From: Lactobacillus sp. CBA3606
Lineage (GTDB): Bacteria > Bacillota > Bacilli > Lactobacillales > Lactobacillaceae
NCBI RefSeq assembly: GCF_002970935.1
Contig: NZ_CP027194.1
Location: forward strand, 1,240,001 to 1,304,000
Length of the DNA stretch: 64,000 nt
Direction: 5' to 3'
Below, one piece after another: positions 1 through 8,662 of the stretch. The position numbers were made by a program, and so were the translations under genes. The notes under the pieces were generated by a model. That model was given only the letters and a program-made list of their open reading frames with translations. It searched no databases and had not been told where the DNA came from. Numbering within the stretch: the first letter of the stretch is position 1; each line of letters opens with the position of its first letter.

Positions 1-882
1 ATCAATATCGACCCCATTCACCTTAGGCCGATTGGGATTGCTTACATCAACGTCAACATTTTCACCAAAAATCACTTTATTCTCCCGCGTGTCACCGGCC
101 GAGACGAAGGAGCTATTCGCAATCGTTGTGATATTTTGAATATATGAAATATCTTTATCTAATAATTCTTCAATGATACTCGTCCCAAAATTAACGTTCC
201 CCGATAGATTGGCGACGGCAATATTCCCATTAGTATGCGCATTTAATTCAGCTTCACGCGCAAAGACATGAAACTGCGAAGCAACACCCAATAAATTATG
301 TAAATCTGGATAGTCATCGGTCACCGTCCCCCCGGACTGAACAGCATCATTGGCTACCGGTGTGACTGTCGTTTTAGTCGCTGGTAACGCTGACGCAGTA
401 GTCACGGACTGATGACTCGCCGCTACAACTGCACTAGCGCTACTAACTGACATACTGCTAGCACTGGTCGCAACACTACTGGTGGCTTGGCTAGCTACTG
501 GACTAGTGGCCGACGACGAAACTGAAGTAGTTATTGCACGACTACTAGTGGCTGAACTTGCGCTCGTTGTTGTTGGTTGGCTGGCACTGGTCAGACTTGT
601 CTGACTGGTTGCACTCGTTGCGCTTACTGAACTCGCACTTGAACTGGCAACGCTACTGGTGCTCACACTGGCCTTGGTACTCGAATCACTAGCAACGGCA
701 GTTGGCGCCGCCACGGCCGTCTTAGTCGTCGCAGTTATCGTACTAGTTGCAGTCGCCTGACTAGTCATTGTGTCAGCATTAGCAGTAACCGCCATTCCAC
801 TTAATCCAGCAATCACAGCACATGTAAAAACCCAGCGACGACCAATTTTATACATCTTAAAATGCGTTTGTTTACTTTCCAT
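1..882 (-). CDS. Surface adhesin with KxYKxGKxW-type signal peptide, choice-of-anchor A-like domain (C-terminus outside window)
   Basis: The reading frame is open from an ATG at 882 to the window edge (294 codons), so the gene continues beyond base 1. The N-terminus carries MYKIGRRW followed by a hydrophobic stretch ending in ANA, the arrangement of KxYKxGKxW-type signal peptides of Gram-positive surface proteins. Residues about 35-180 are almost entirely Ser, Thr, Ala and Val, a likely glycosylated stalk. From about residue 200 the sequence DLHNLLGVASQFHVFA and the following NGNIAVANLSGNVNFG fit the start of a choice-of-anchor A/adhesion domain. Exported wall-associated adhesin is the likely role. 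The ribosome binding site is modest (GGGTG seven bases before ATG). The anchor type cannot be seen. Confidence 0.75.
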   Translation of the reverse strand, partial: MESKQTHFKMYKIGRRWVFTCAVIAGLSGMAVTANADTMTSQATATSTITATTKTAVAAPTAVASDSSTKASVSTSSVASSSASSVSATSATSQTSLTSASQPTTTSASSATSSRAITTSVSSSATSPVASQATSSVATSASSMSVSSASAVVAASHQSVTTASALPATKTTVTPVANDAVQSGGTVTDDYPDLHNLLGVASQFHVFAREAELNAHTNGNIAVANLSGNVNFGTSIIEELLDKDISYIQNITTIANSSFVSAGDTRENKVIFGENVDVDVSNPNRPKVNGVDID

Positions 883-1133
883 CCTTTTTCACCCAAAATT
901 CTACTTTTATTGTGTAAATATCTTTCAACCTAACATCATTTTCACGCTTTTCTCAAAAACAATCAAGCCGCTCAGATAACTTCATTCAGATAAAACGATT
1001 ATTTTTTATTAACCGTAAAGGCAACAGTCCCAACGATTTAGGCTGTTCATTACTAGTCGTAATTAATCATCATAACACTATAGTTATCGACGACTGATAA
1101 TTCAGCAACAGGGTGTTTTCAAAATAGTTTTCA
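883..1133. other. Intergenic region upstream of the adhesin
   Basis: No gene seen. On the minus strand a possible promoter for the adhesin is TTGAAA followed 19 bases later by TAGAAT (between about 898 and 930). The rest is AT-rich with no convincing reading frame. Confidence 0.3.
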
Positions 1134-1263
1134 ACAAAAAAAGCCGATGGTCGCGTCCATCGACTTTCAAACTATTCTAGGTGGTAACGTCAAGTTCACC
1201 TGACTCTTAAGCGTTAGTACTCTGACTAACTTACCCGAAACAAGTGCCTGTTACCCTGATGCA
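1134..1263 (-). ncRNA. Candidate structured small RNA with intrinsic terminator
   Basis: Between rsgA and the adhesin, minus strand. A possible promoter is TTGACT (1294-1299) with a weak TTACAC 18 bases on. The predicted transcript has nested pairing: GGTAAC pairs with GTTACC further on, and inside it GTTAGT and ACTAAC close a six-base loop. It ends in a strong hairpin, GTCGATGG/CCATCGGC, followed by seven T. No reading frame of note lies in it. It could equally be the structured 3' end of the rsgA transcript. I do not recognise the family. Confidence 0.4.
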
Positions 1264-1317
1264 AATTCAGTGTAACAGCTGAAACGCTTTTCTAGTCAAG
1301 CAAAAATTTAACTTTGT

Positions 1318-2388
1318 TTACTTATTCTTTTTAAACTGGCGCACCATTTGTTTCATTTCACGCTTACTCCCAAACATCCGCTTAATTTTCTGGGCTTCCA
1401 TTTGGCGAGAATTAAGTCCTTCATAGGCCATTTCACGTTGTAACTTTTGATAACTGTTGAATCTGGCCGACGTTATATCGCCCGCTGTTATCGCCGCCTG
1501 AACTGCACAGCCCGGTTCGTTAGTATGGGTACAATTGCGGAATTTGCATTGCGCCGCCAACGTCGTAATGTCTTCAAAAGTCTTCGCTAAGTCACCGGTG
1601 TACAATTGCAATTCCCGCATGCCCGGTGTATCAATCACCATTCCACCAGTCGGTAATAATAATAATTGTCGGGCAGTCGTCGCATGCCGCCCCTTATCAT
1701 CATCTGCTCGAATCGTCTTAGTTGCCAAGCGGTCCTGACCTAATAGCCGATTAATCAGCGTTGATTTTCCCACTCCCGATGACCCGACTAACGCTACCGT
1801 TTGACCGGCGCCCAGATAGGCTCGAATCTCAGTTTCCCCAACCTCAGTTGTCGCTGAATAAGGAATAACGTCAACGCCCATGCTAACTTCAGCCAACTCA
1901 GCTAATTTTGCTGCTAGATCCGTGCATAAATCAGCTTTGGTTAGGACAATCACCGGAGTTGCCCCACTATCCCACGCCATTGTTAAGTAGCGCTCAACGC
2001 GCCGAACATTAAAATCAGCGTTCAATGACATACAAATAAAAATCGTGTCGAGATTCGCCGCAATTAACTGGCCCTGTGACGTATTGCCAACCGCCATCCG
2101 CGCTAAGACACTTTTTCGTGGTAAAACTTGATTAATCATGGCAACATCTGGCGCAACGGTGCCCGCATCAATCAGCACCCAATCGCCAACGGCTGGAAGC
2201 TCGGTAACATCCGCCGTCTGATAAGTGAAACGGCCGGTCACTTTAGCATACAATTCACCGGTTGCACTCATCAGTTGATACAACTCACGATGTTGCGCTG
2301 TCACCCGAGCGATTACTTGCTGAGGTGCTTGCTCAGCAGTGGCTTTCAAACGTGACGTTAACCCATATTGGCTTAAATTAATTTTCAA
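1318..2388 (-). CDS. rsgA: Ribosome small subunit-dependent GTPase A (RsgA/YjeQ)
   Basis: Circularly permuted GTPase that helps late maturation of the 30S ribosomal subunit. The order of motifs is diagnostic: TKAD (G4) at about residues 150-153, then GSSGVGKST (P-loop) at 202-210, then DTPG (G3) at 253-256, after an N-terminal OB-fold-like region. A C-terminal zinc site is visible as Cys281, Cys286, His288, Cys294. I chose the TTG at 2388 because AAAGGA lies ten bases before it; a GTG at 2418 in frame would place that ribosome binding site inside the gene. It stands alone next to the BREX island and looks chromosomal rather than part of it. An intrinsic terminator hairpin sits just upstream (2434-2460). 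Confidence 0.93.
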   Translation of the reverse strand: MKINLSQYGLTSRLKATAEQAPQQVIARVTAQHRELYQLMSATGELYAKVTGRFTYQTADVTELPAVGDWVLIDAGTVAPDVAMINQVLPRKSVLARMAVGNTSQGQLIAANLDTIFICMSLNADFNVRRVERYLTMAWDSGATPVIVLTKADLCTDLAAKLAELAEVSMGVDVIPYSATTEVGETEIRAYLGAGQTVALVGSSGVGKSTLINRLLGQDRLATKTIRADDDKGRHATTARQLLLLPTGGMVIDTPGMRELQLYTGDLAKTFEDITTLAAQCKFRNCTHTNEPGCAVQAAITAGDITSARFNSYQKLQREMAYEGLNSRQMEAQKIKRMFGSKREMKQMVRQFKKNK

Positions 2389-2433
2389 TTTTCTAAAATC
2401 CTTTCGTAAGTCCGGCACCCTTTTGCTTACGAT

Positions 2434-2610
2434 AAAAAAGCACAGTTACCCACTGTACTTCAAAATGAACCGATTAAAAGCGGCTGCCATTCATCAGTCA
2501 TTTATCTGGCCTTAGGGTACACTAAACAAAGCAGGCATTATCCTACTTTTTTCGTATAAACTAATTACCTGATTAAACGGCCGACATAATGACACCCCTT
2601 ATGATTTAGT
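2434..2610 (-). ncRNA. Candidate leader RNA or small RNA between pglZ and rsgA
   Basis: Minus strand. A good promoter, TTGACA (2640-2645), 17 bases, TAATTT (2617-2622), is followed by about 170 nt ending in a hairpin AAGTACAGT/ACTGTGCTT plus T-tract (2434-2460) just before rsgA. Near the 5' end a ribosome binding site AAGGGG precedes a four-codon reading frame (ATG at about 2590) that could be a minimal leader peptide. Either an independent small RNA or an attenuated leader of rsgA. The family is not recognised. Confidence 0.4.
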
Positions 2611-2616
2611 TCTTAA

Positions 2617-2645
2617 AAATTAACATGAATTTTAAAGCTTGTCAA
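2617..2645 (-). promoter_or_regulatory. Promoter for the leader RNA / rsgA
   Basis: TTGACA and TAATTT separated by exactly 17 bases on the minus strand, downstream of the pglZ stop codon. It reads toward rsgA. Confidence 0.5.
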
Positions 2646-2692
2646 TTGTCGTTTTAGCCAACTAACACGGACTAATTACTAATTACTGATTT

Positions 2693-5221
2693 TTAAATAT
2701 CATCAGGATTCACAAGATCCATAGTATATTGCAACTTACTTATAGAATGATCTGTTAAATTTTCAATCACTAAATAATAAACTGAATTACGATTATAAAC
2801 CTGATCAATTAACGTACTGCGAACAGTTTGAATTCGTTCACCAATTGCCTTTTTTTCGCTGTTAGCGTTAACCACTAATTGACCTGAAATTTGGTGATCC
2901 TGATCATCCACAAAATATAACTTATAACTAGTTGGAACGACAGTGGCGCTAATTGGTTCAGGCTGCATAATACTTAAGGGTACTTCTAATGACGTTATAC
3001 GCCGTTTAGTATTCACTAACTGTAACTCCGCCATTTGTGCATTAGATTTGTCACTACTTGTTCGAATTTCCAACAATGGTACCAGCATTTCTTGTAATGA
3101 AGACCCTCCATGGACATAATTATCTCCACCGTTGGCCCGAAATACATTCGCCGTTGTTGGATAATAAACATAACGTTCATCTTCATTATTTAGCACTGTA
3201 GCTAGTGATTGCCGATTAATACCAGGTTCTTTAACCTCACGCTTTGTAATTAAATAGCGTGGCGCTTTCCAATCGGCATCATCAGTAGGTAATTCGATCT
3301 TATCTACTGCCTTTAACTTCTCATCCCGATATAAATAGCCATGATCAGCTGTGATGTAAAGATGGGCAATACTAGCACTCCGCAAACGATTTACAAACCC
3401 ACGCAATTCATTAATAGCTTCATTAGCGGCAGCAAAGGTTTCGTCTTCAGTTCCCTGATTCTCTGCAGTTGTATCAATTTGATTATGATAAATATAAATA
3501 ACATCCTGACCAGCAAATGCCGTTCGTAATTCATCTCTAGTCTTACTCTTCAACTCTTTGAATCGGTAAGCTACACTACGTGGATTAGCTTGCTGTAAAA
3601 TCAACTGTCGTTTTTTTACATTATCAGCTTCCATACCGTCAACAGCAACACGCCGTGTATTAGTCTGCAATGCCAACTGCCTATGTGGTAATAGTGCTGA
3701 CATCCCCATATAAGTTACTGATGGTAAACCCGTCACCAAATAATGCATGTTTAACTCATTGATTTGATCATCTAACGAAAATTGATTTTGTAACTCTTTA
3801 GCAACTTCAAATCTTAAAGAATCCGAAATGATAACCACAATACGATTATTTTCCATCCCAACATATTGTTTATAAAAATTACGTTGCAAGACTTTGGGTG
3901 CAAGTTCTTGATAGTTAAAGTTTCGATTCCACGTGACCGCGTATGTTGACAGATAATCCACATACCAGGCCTCCACTAAATTCTTTACAGGCTGAAAGTC
4001 CTCCGGAAAACCAGCCTGTTGGTATTCATAAACAAAATGGCGGTAATCCGTATCTACCAAATAACCTGCTTCTAAGTAATCATTAATTAAACTACTCATA
4101 TTGTCAGCTGGAGAAGTCCCTACCATTTTTTTTAGCCACCACGCATTACACATCATTTGGTATAAATGATTAAAGTAAGGCGTTTGTCCATAATGTGTCG
4201 TTTCTCGCTGCTTAGTTAACTGATCAATTTCAACGCCATTAACAGTCACATCACTAATATCTAATTTCAGTTGCGTCTGAATCCACAGCAGTATTCGTTT
4301 ATCAAATTGCTTAAAAACATCTGCTCTTGCAATATCATCAATTTCTAACTGCCTAAATAGCTGTTTTTGATCAATAACTTGCCAGACAGCCGCTGCCACT
4401 TGTGCAAAGCTATCTTGATTATCTACTTTTTCACTAGCACTAAATTGTTGCATAAAGGTTTGTACATTAGCAATTTTTCGATCCAGATTCCATTGTTGAA
4501 CTTTAGCTGGGACTTTTAAGTCCATCTGTCTGAAAGCCATCGTGACGTACAATGCCGTACTCAAATCCAACACTTGAGTTTCGTTGGGATCACTTTCAAA
4601 ATTAAATTGTTGATGCACCTTGTCCCAAAATTCAGATAAAACGCCATATTTTTTAAATTCATTTAGGTATTTATTATTTACTAAATCGGCTTTTAAAATT
4701 GCCTTTAATACACCAAAAAAATCCACTAACGGTTGGTCTAATCGTGTAATCGTCGCCATAATGGCTACAGCAGGTTGACTATGGTAACTATCAATATCAA
4801 ATTTAGCAAATCGTGCTCGTCGAACTTTATTAGCAAAGAAGGTCTTATGATCTTTTAAAAATCGATGTAAATTAGTCGGTAAGCCTAATTCTTGACGCAA
4901 AATTTCTTGAGCATCTGCTTTGAACGTTACCGAATACAACACCATATCACGTAAATGATTTTCTTCTATCGGTGGCTGCGGCTGTGGAGAATAAACTAAG
5001 AACTTCTCACTTTGATCTGCATTTAAAAGTCGTAGTTTAGTCTCTAATTGGTGCCCTGACATTAATTCAATAACGATTGCAACATCTGCCAGTGCTGTCG
5101 TTAATTCTGAAATACTATCTTTAAATCCGCCGTCATCATCATACCAAAAAACAATTTGATGCCCGTCAGAAAAATCGTTTTTTAATGTTGTAACTACTTG
5201 TTTAATGTCCATATCAGCCAT
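2693..5221 (-). CDS. pglZ: BREX type 1 phosphatase-like protein PglZ
   Basis: PglZ belongs to the alkaline phosphatase superfamily and is a core, essential part of BREX phage defence, acting with the PglX methyltransferase and BrxC. The metal-binding motifs are present: VVIISDSLR at about residue 467 and TADHGYLYR at about 626. Length (842 residues) fits the family. I prefer the ATG at 5221 because AGAGG lies eight bases upstream; the in-frame ATG at 5242 has no such site. It lies on the same strand as brxABC-pglX but is separated from them by an oppositely oriented recombinase and silent pglX cassette and by a bidirectional terminator at 8625-8660, so it probably needs its own promoter. Confidence 0.93.
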   Translation of the reverse strand: MADMDIKQVVTTLKNDFSDGHQIVFWYDDDGGFKDSISELTTALADVAIVIELMSGHQLETKLRLLNADQSEKFLVYSPQPQPPIEENHLRDMVLYSVTFKADAQEILRQELGLPTNLHRFLKDHKTFFANKVRRARFAKFDIDSYHSQPAVAIMATITRLDQPLVDFFGVLKAILKADLVNNKYLNEFKKYGVLSEFWDKVHQQFNFESDPNETQVLDLSTALYVTMAFRQMDLKVPAKVQQWNLDRKIANVQTFMQQFSASEKVDNQDSFAQVAAAVWQVIDQKQLFRQLEIDDIARADVFKQFDKRILLWIQTQLKLDISDVTVNGVEIDQLTKQRETTHYGQTPYFNHLYQMMCNAWWLKKMVGTSPADNMSSLINDYLEAGYLVDTDYRHFVYEYQQAGFPEDFQPVKNLVEAWYVDYLSTYAVTWNRNFNYQELAPKVLQRNFYKQYVGMENNRIVVIISDSLRFEVAKELQNQFSLDDQINELNMHYLVTGLPSVTYMGMSALLPHRQLALQTNTRRVAVDGMEADNVKKRQLILQQANPRSVAYRFKELKSKTRDELRTAFAGQDVIYIYHNQIDTTAENQGTEDETFAAANEAINELRGFVNRLRSASIAHLYITADHGYLYRDEKLKAVDKIELPTDDADWKAPRYLITKREVKEPGINRQSLATVLNNEDERYVYYPTTANVFRANGGDNYVHGGSSLQEMLVPLLEIRTSSDKSNAQMAELQLVNTKRRITSLEVPLSIMQPEPISATVVPTSYKLYFVDDQDHQISGQLVVNANSEKKAIGERIQTVRSTLIDQVYNRNSVYYLVIENLTDHSISKLQYTMDLVNPDDI

Positions 5222-5254
5222 TAAAAATACCTCTTTTCCCATGAATCCTTACGT

Positions 5255-5291
5255 ATATCATACCCTATCAACCTTAAAATCTCACATTATA
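5255..5291 (-). promoter_or_regulatory. Possible promoter(s) of pglZ
   Basis: On the minus strand, TATAAT (5286-5291) and TATGAT (about 5258-5263) lie 40-65 bases before the pglZ start. The -35 elements are weak. They sit just outside the left edge of repeat block 1, so inversion would not separate them from pglZ. Confidence 0.3.
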
Positions 5292-5299
5292 AAAAAATT

Positions 5300-5437
5300 A
5301 TTATTGTTCACTCCAAACTATCATGATGGCGTTATTCAGCAATTAATCACGACTATTCCAGTAGCTGATTTTGATGTTGCGCAAGGCGGGCAAGTTGAAA
5401 TTATTGGTTGGTTGTATCAGTACTATAATACGGAACC
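5300..5437 (+). repeat. pglX inverted repeat block 1, silent copy
   Basis: 138 bp matching the reverse complement of 11499-11636 in pglX without an obvious mismatch. It encodes a segment beginning FTPNYHDGVIQQL. Homology ends sharply on both sides. Confidence 0.92.
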
Positions 5438-6674
5438 TAAGGATTTAGCTTTCAAAAAGAAAAAATACGCTAAAACTGATATTCCAGCTGTAACACAGTT
5501 ATTTACCCCAGATTGGATTGTAAAATATATGGTTCAAAATTCACTGGGCAGATATTGGATAGATGTCTTAAAATCTAAAGGCGATACTCGAAATGAACAT
5601 GCGATTGCAAACGCCTATGGTTGGCAATACTATATGCCAGCCGCGGATCAGTCTGCGGCGAGCACAATCAAAATCAATTCTGAACAAAATGACCTGAGCA
5701 ACGTAGAAATAGAAGACATAACCTTGATTGATGCTGCAACTGGATCAGGTCATATTCTGGTGTATGCATTTGATGTGTTTATGCAGTTTTATGAAAATGA
5801 GGGGTTTTCGAAACGAGAAGCAGCTCAATTAATTATTAAAAAAAATATTTTTGGCTTTGATATTGACACACGTGCGTTTCAGCTAACTTATTTTTCACTA
5901 GTCATGAAGGCCCGGGAGTTTGATCGTCGTTTCTTAAATAGTGATGTTCAACCTAAGGTCTTCGATATTCCAGAAACAGCAGATCTTTCAAGTGCTGATT
6001 TTCATGAACTGATTAAAAATTCCATTGAAAAAAAGGAACTTGATGAATTATTAGCACCATTTCAATATGGTAATAATTACGGTTCATTAATCCATTTTAA
6101 GTCTCAACCAAATTGGAAAATTTTGGATAGGATTGCAACTGAGCAAGTTGGTGATACTCAACTATCGTTTGATAGCATTAACTTAGAATATAACCAAGCA
6201 AAATTATCAAGGGTTATCAAAATTGCTAAATTACTCAATCAGGAATTCACAGTTGGTGTAATGAATCCCCCCTATATGGGGTCTAGCAAAATGAACTTGA
6301 TTTTAAAAAAATACGTTGAATCTAACTTTCCCGATAGCAAATCCGATTTATTCGCAGCTTTTATGGAACGACTGAGAATGTTTGTCTCTCCTCAAGGATA
6401 TTATTCAATGATTACACAACACGCTTGGATGTTTTTATCCAGCTATGAAAAATTAAGAAAATCGCTACGTCATGATACGTTCATTAATATGGCTCATTTA
6501 GGAACACGTGCTTTTGAAGAGATTGGTGGTGAAGTTGTTCAATCCACTACTTTTGTTCTTAAAAAACAAGAAAACATCAATTATGTTGGTACTTACGAAC
6601 GCTTAGTTGATTTTGATTCTCAATCAAAAAAGGAAACTGCCTATTTAGAAGCAGTTAAAGATAATGGCGTAAAT

Positions 6675-7021
6675 TATCTTTATCGAACTAATCAAGCGAA
6701 CTTTAGTAAGATTCCTGGGAATCCGATTGCTTACTGGGCAAGTGACAATTTAATTCATGATTTTGAAATAGGTACGCCAATGGATGATCTGGTAGATGCG
6801 CGACAGGGATTAGCAACAGCGGATAATAAACGTTTTTTACGTATGTGGTATGAAGTTGCTAATCAGCGTATCAGTTTCCACTCTAAATCCATCGATGAAT
6901 CGATTCAGTCAAACAAAAAATGGTTTCCATGCAATAAAGGAGGCGCCTATCGAAAATGGTATGGTAATTATGACTATGTGGTGAATTGGGAAAACGATGG
7001 TTATGAAATTAGAAATTTCAA
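6675..7021 (+). repeat. pglX inverted repeat block 2, silent copy
   Basis: 347 bp matching the reverse complement of 9996-10342. Nearly identical except for a short divergent patch (about 6784-6823) which encodes DDLVDARQGLATA in place of NLVNPKVGLQTG. Confidence 0.92.
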
Positions 7022-7285
7022 CTGGCCTAATGGCAAACAGAGATCAGTAATACGCAATCCAAGTTATTACTTCCGTGAAGCGATAACTTGGTCAGATATT
7101 ACTAGTGGTACTTTAGTATGAGATATAGAGAATTAGGAAGTATTTCGGACCATAAGGGAATGTCGGCATTTACGGTAGATCACAAGATGTTAATTTATAT
7201 TTTATCATTAATCAACACACTATTGGAAATTATATTTTAATTGCTAAATCCTACAATTTCACTAGAGTTGGCGATTTAATAGCAT

Positions 7286-7433
7286 TTCCGGTTATCATAA
7301 ATAATGATGTCGAAATTCGTAGTCAAACATTATCTAGATTGTCGATTACCACATCAAAAATGGATTGGGATTCATTTGAAACATCTTGGGATTTCACTCG
7401 TCATCCACTCTCAGCGCACATCGCTGATGATAA
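7286..7433 (+). repeat. pglX inverted repeat block 3, silent copy
   Basis: 148 bp matching the reverse complement of 9579-9726 with a handful of substitutions. Homology stops exactly after GATGATAA. Confidence 0.9.
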
Positions 7434-7443
7434 CCTATCAATA

Positions 7444-7493
7444 TGGTATTATTTATTGGTATTGACCAATTCACGTGCCAAAAATGTGCCAAT
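7444..7493 (+). promoter_or_regulatory. Recombinase promoter and candidate Int binding sites
   Basis: TGGTATTAT (7444-7452) is an extended -10 element. It is followed by an inverted repeat ATTGGT-ATTG-ACCAAT (7455-7470) and by GTGCCAAAAATGTGCCAAT (7475-7493), which contains two direct GTGCCAA half-sites. The last motif recurs inverted at the end of the recombinase gene. Placement between promoter and start suggests autoregulation or a recombination site. Confidence 0.45.
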
Positions 7494-7517
7494 ATTTCAA
7501 TCTAGGGGGCTCAAATA

Positions 7518-8606
7518 ATGGTTAGTTATCAAAAACGAGGCAATGTTTGGCAATATGAAATTTCATATAAAGACAACGATGGCAAGTACAAAAAGCTTAG
7601 GAAGTCCGGTTTCACGCTAAAATCAGACGCAATTCTAGCTGCTAGCCAGATTCAATCTGAACACCCAAATCTCAAAACTGCCAAATCTGGTAGTGAAACT
7701 CTAGTTAATTACTATGAAAGGTGGATTAAGACGTATAAGTTTAATGCCGTATCACCCATCACTTACAATAAATATCAGAACACTGCTAAACATGCACATC
7801 ATCTTTTCGGTAATTTGAAACTAAAAGATCTAACTAAACTTATTTATCAAGAAAGTTTAAATACATTCGCTGAAACTCATGCTCGCAGAACAGTGTCTTG
7901 CTTGCACAAACAGTTACGTGCTTGTATTCTTGAAGCCTTAGACGAACGAATCATAACAGTTGACCCTACTAGAAAAGCAGTGGTTACTGGTCACACGCTT
8001 CCTAAAACTGCCAGAACACTGAATTACAATGATTGGTCCACTTTGCTTAGCCATCTTAATACCGATAATATTGCAGAATTAACAATCTATCTCGCCGCCG
8101 TAACTGGCATGCGCTACGCAGAAATCGTTGGGTTAACACCAGCTGATATCAATCTAATAATGGGTACCATTAATATTGACAAAACATGGGATTATAAATA
8201 TAAAACTGGTTTTATGAAAACAAAAACTAGTGCGTCTATTCGAAAAATAGCTATTGATCAAAATACAATTGTAAAGCTACATCATTTCATGTTAGTACAT
8301 GATTTATCACCAGAACGACCTTTATTCATGAATAGTAAAGGTCATATTCTAGTAAGTGCTGAAATTAACACCATCTTAACTAATAAATTAGCGCTTCTTA
8401 ACATACCTAGAATTACGTTCCACGGTCTACGACACACTCACGCATCAATTCTGCTCTATAAGGGTGTAAGTGTTCTTTCAGTTTCTAGAAGACTTGGACA
8501 CAGTAACATCACAACTACTCAATCAACCTATTTGCATATCATTAAAGAATTGGAATCTCAAGATAACAATAAGATTATATCCATTTTAAGTGACGCATTT
8601 AAATAA
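7518..8606 (+). CDS. Phage-type tyrosine recombinase, probable PglX inversion recombinase
   Basis: Site-specific recombinase of 362 residues. The N-terminal 45 residues resemble the AP2-like DNA-binding domain of phage integrases, residues 60-150 form the SAM-like core-binding domain, and the catalytic domain shows all active-site residues: Arg199 in TGMRYAEIVGL, a Lys near 235, His302 and Arg305 in HGLRHTHAS, His328 in LGHSN and nucleophile Tyr338. The ribosome binding site AGGGGG lies eight bases before ATG 7518. It sits between the active and silent pglX copies, convergent with pglX. Recombinases in this position in lactobacillar BREX loci are associated with pglX inversion. An inverted 19-bp repeat flanks the gene. 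That it acts on the pglX blocks is inferred. Confidence 0.92.
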   Translation: MVSYQKRGNVWQYEISYKDNDGKYKKLRKSGFTLKSDAILAASQIQSEHPNLKTAKSGSETLVNYYERWIKTYKFNAVSPITYNKYQNTAKHAHHLFGNLKLKDLTKLIYQESLNTFAETHARRTVSCLHKQLRACILEALDERIITVDPTRKAVVTGHTLPKTARTLNYNDWSTLLSHLNTDNIAELTIYLAAVTGMRYAEIVGLTPADINLIMGTINIDKTWDYKYKTGFMKTKTSASIRKIAIDQNTIVKLHHFMLVHDLSPERPLFMNSKGHILVSAEINTILTNKLALLNIPRITFHGLRHTHASILLYKGVSVLSVSRRLGHSNITTTQSTYLHIIKELESQDNNKIISILSDAFK

Positions 8607-8624
8607 TTGGCACTTCTTTGGCAC
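8606..8624 (-). repeat. Inverted copy of the 19-bp repeat flanking the recombinase
   Basis: The reverse complement, GTGCCAAAGAAGTGCCAAT, matches 7475-7493 at 17 of 19 positions. It begins at the last base of the recombinase stop codon. Confidence 0.7.
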
Positions 8625-8660
8625 AAAAAGGGATCCTCTCACTTGAGAAGATCCCTTTTA
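8625..8660. terminator. Bidirectional terminator between the recombinase and pglX
   Basis: Long hairpin with outer arms AAAAGGGATC / GATCCCTTTT and inner arms TCTCA / TGAGA. It gives a T-tract in both directions and serves the convergent int and pglX genes. Confidence 0.85.
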
Positions 8661-8662
8661 AG

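Larger units (their letters stand above)
5300..7516 (+). pseudogene. Silent, inverted pglX cassette (truncated second BREX methyltransferase copy)
   Basis: Partial pglX in the opposite orientation to the intact gene. It lacks the first about 195 codons and the last about 305. An open frame runs through the cassette to a TGA at 7119; its upstream ATGs lie inside or beside the pglZ start and have no ribosome binding site, so it is probably not translated as such. The methyltransferase motifs are intact but different from the active gene: DAATGSGH and NPPY. Between repeat blocks 2 and 3 there are two single-base frameshifts, one in a T run at about 7112-7114 and one in an ACAC run at about 7215-7220. 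The final frame stops in TAATG overlapping the recombinase start. Best read as a donor of alternative PglX segments. Confidence 0.85.

Noticed and set aside
1134-1263. 6S RNA, T-box or known riboswitch
   Set aside because: I could not match the conserved motifs of any of these; it is left as an unassigned structured RNA.
2419-2692. Remnant of brxL after pglZ
   Set aside because: No frame in either strand resembles a Lon-like protease or a P-loop protein; the region fits a leader RNA better.
5205-5299. Start codons for the silent pglX frame
   Set aside because: They lie inside the 5' end of pglZ or its upstream region, have no ribosome binding site, and the encoded N-terminus does not match PglX.
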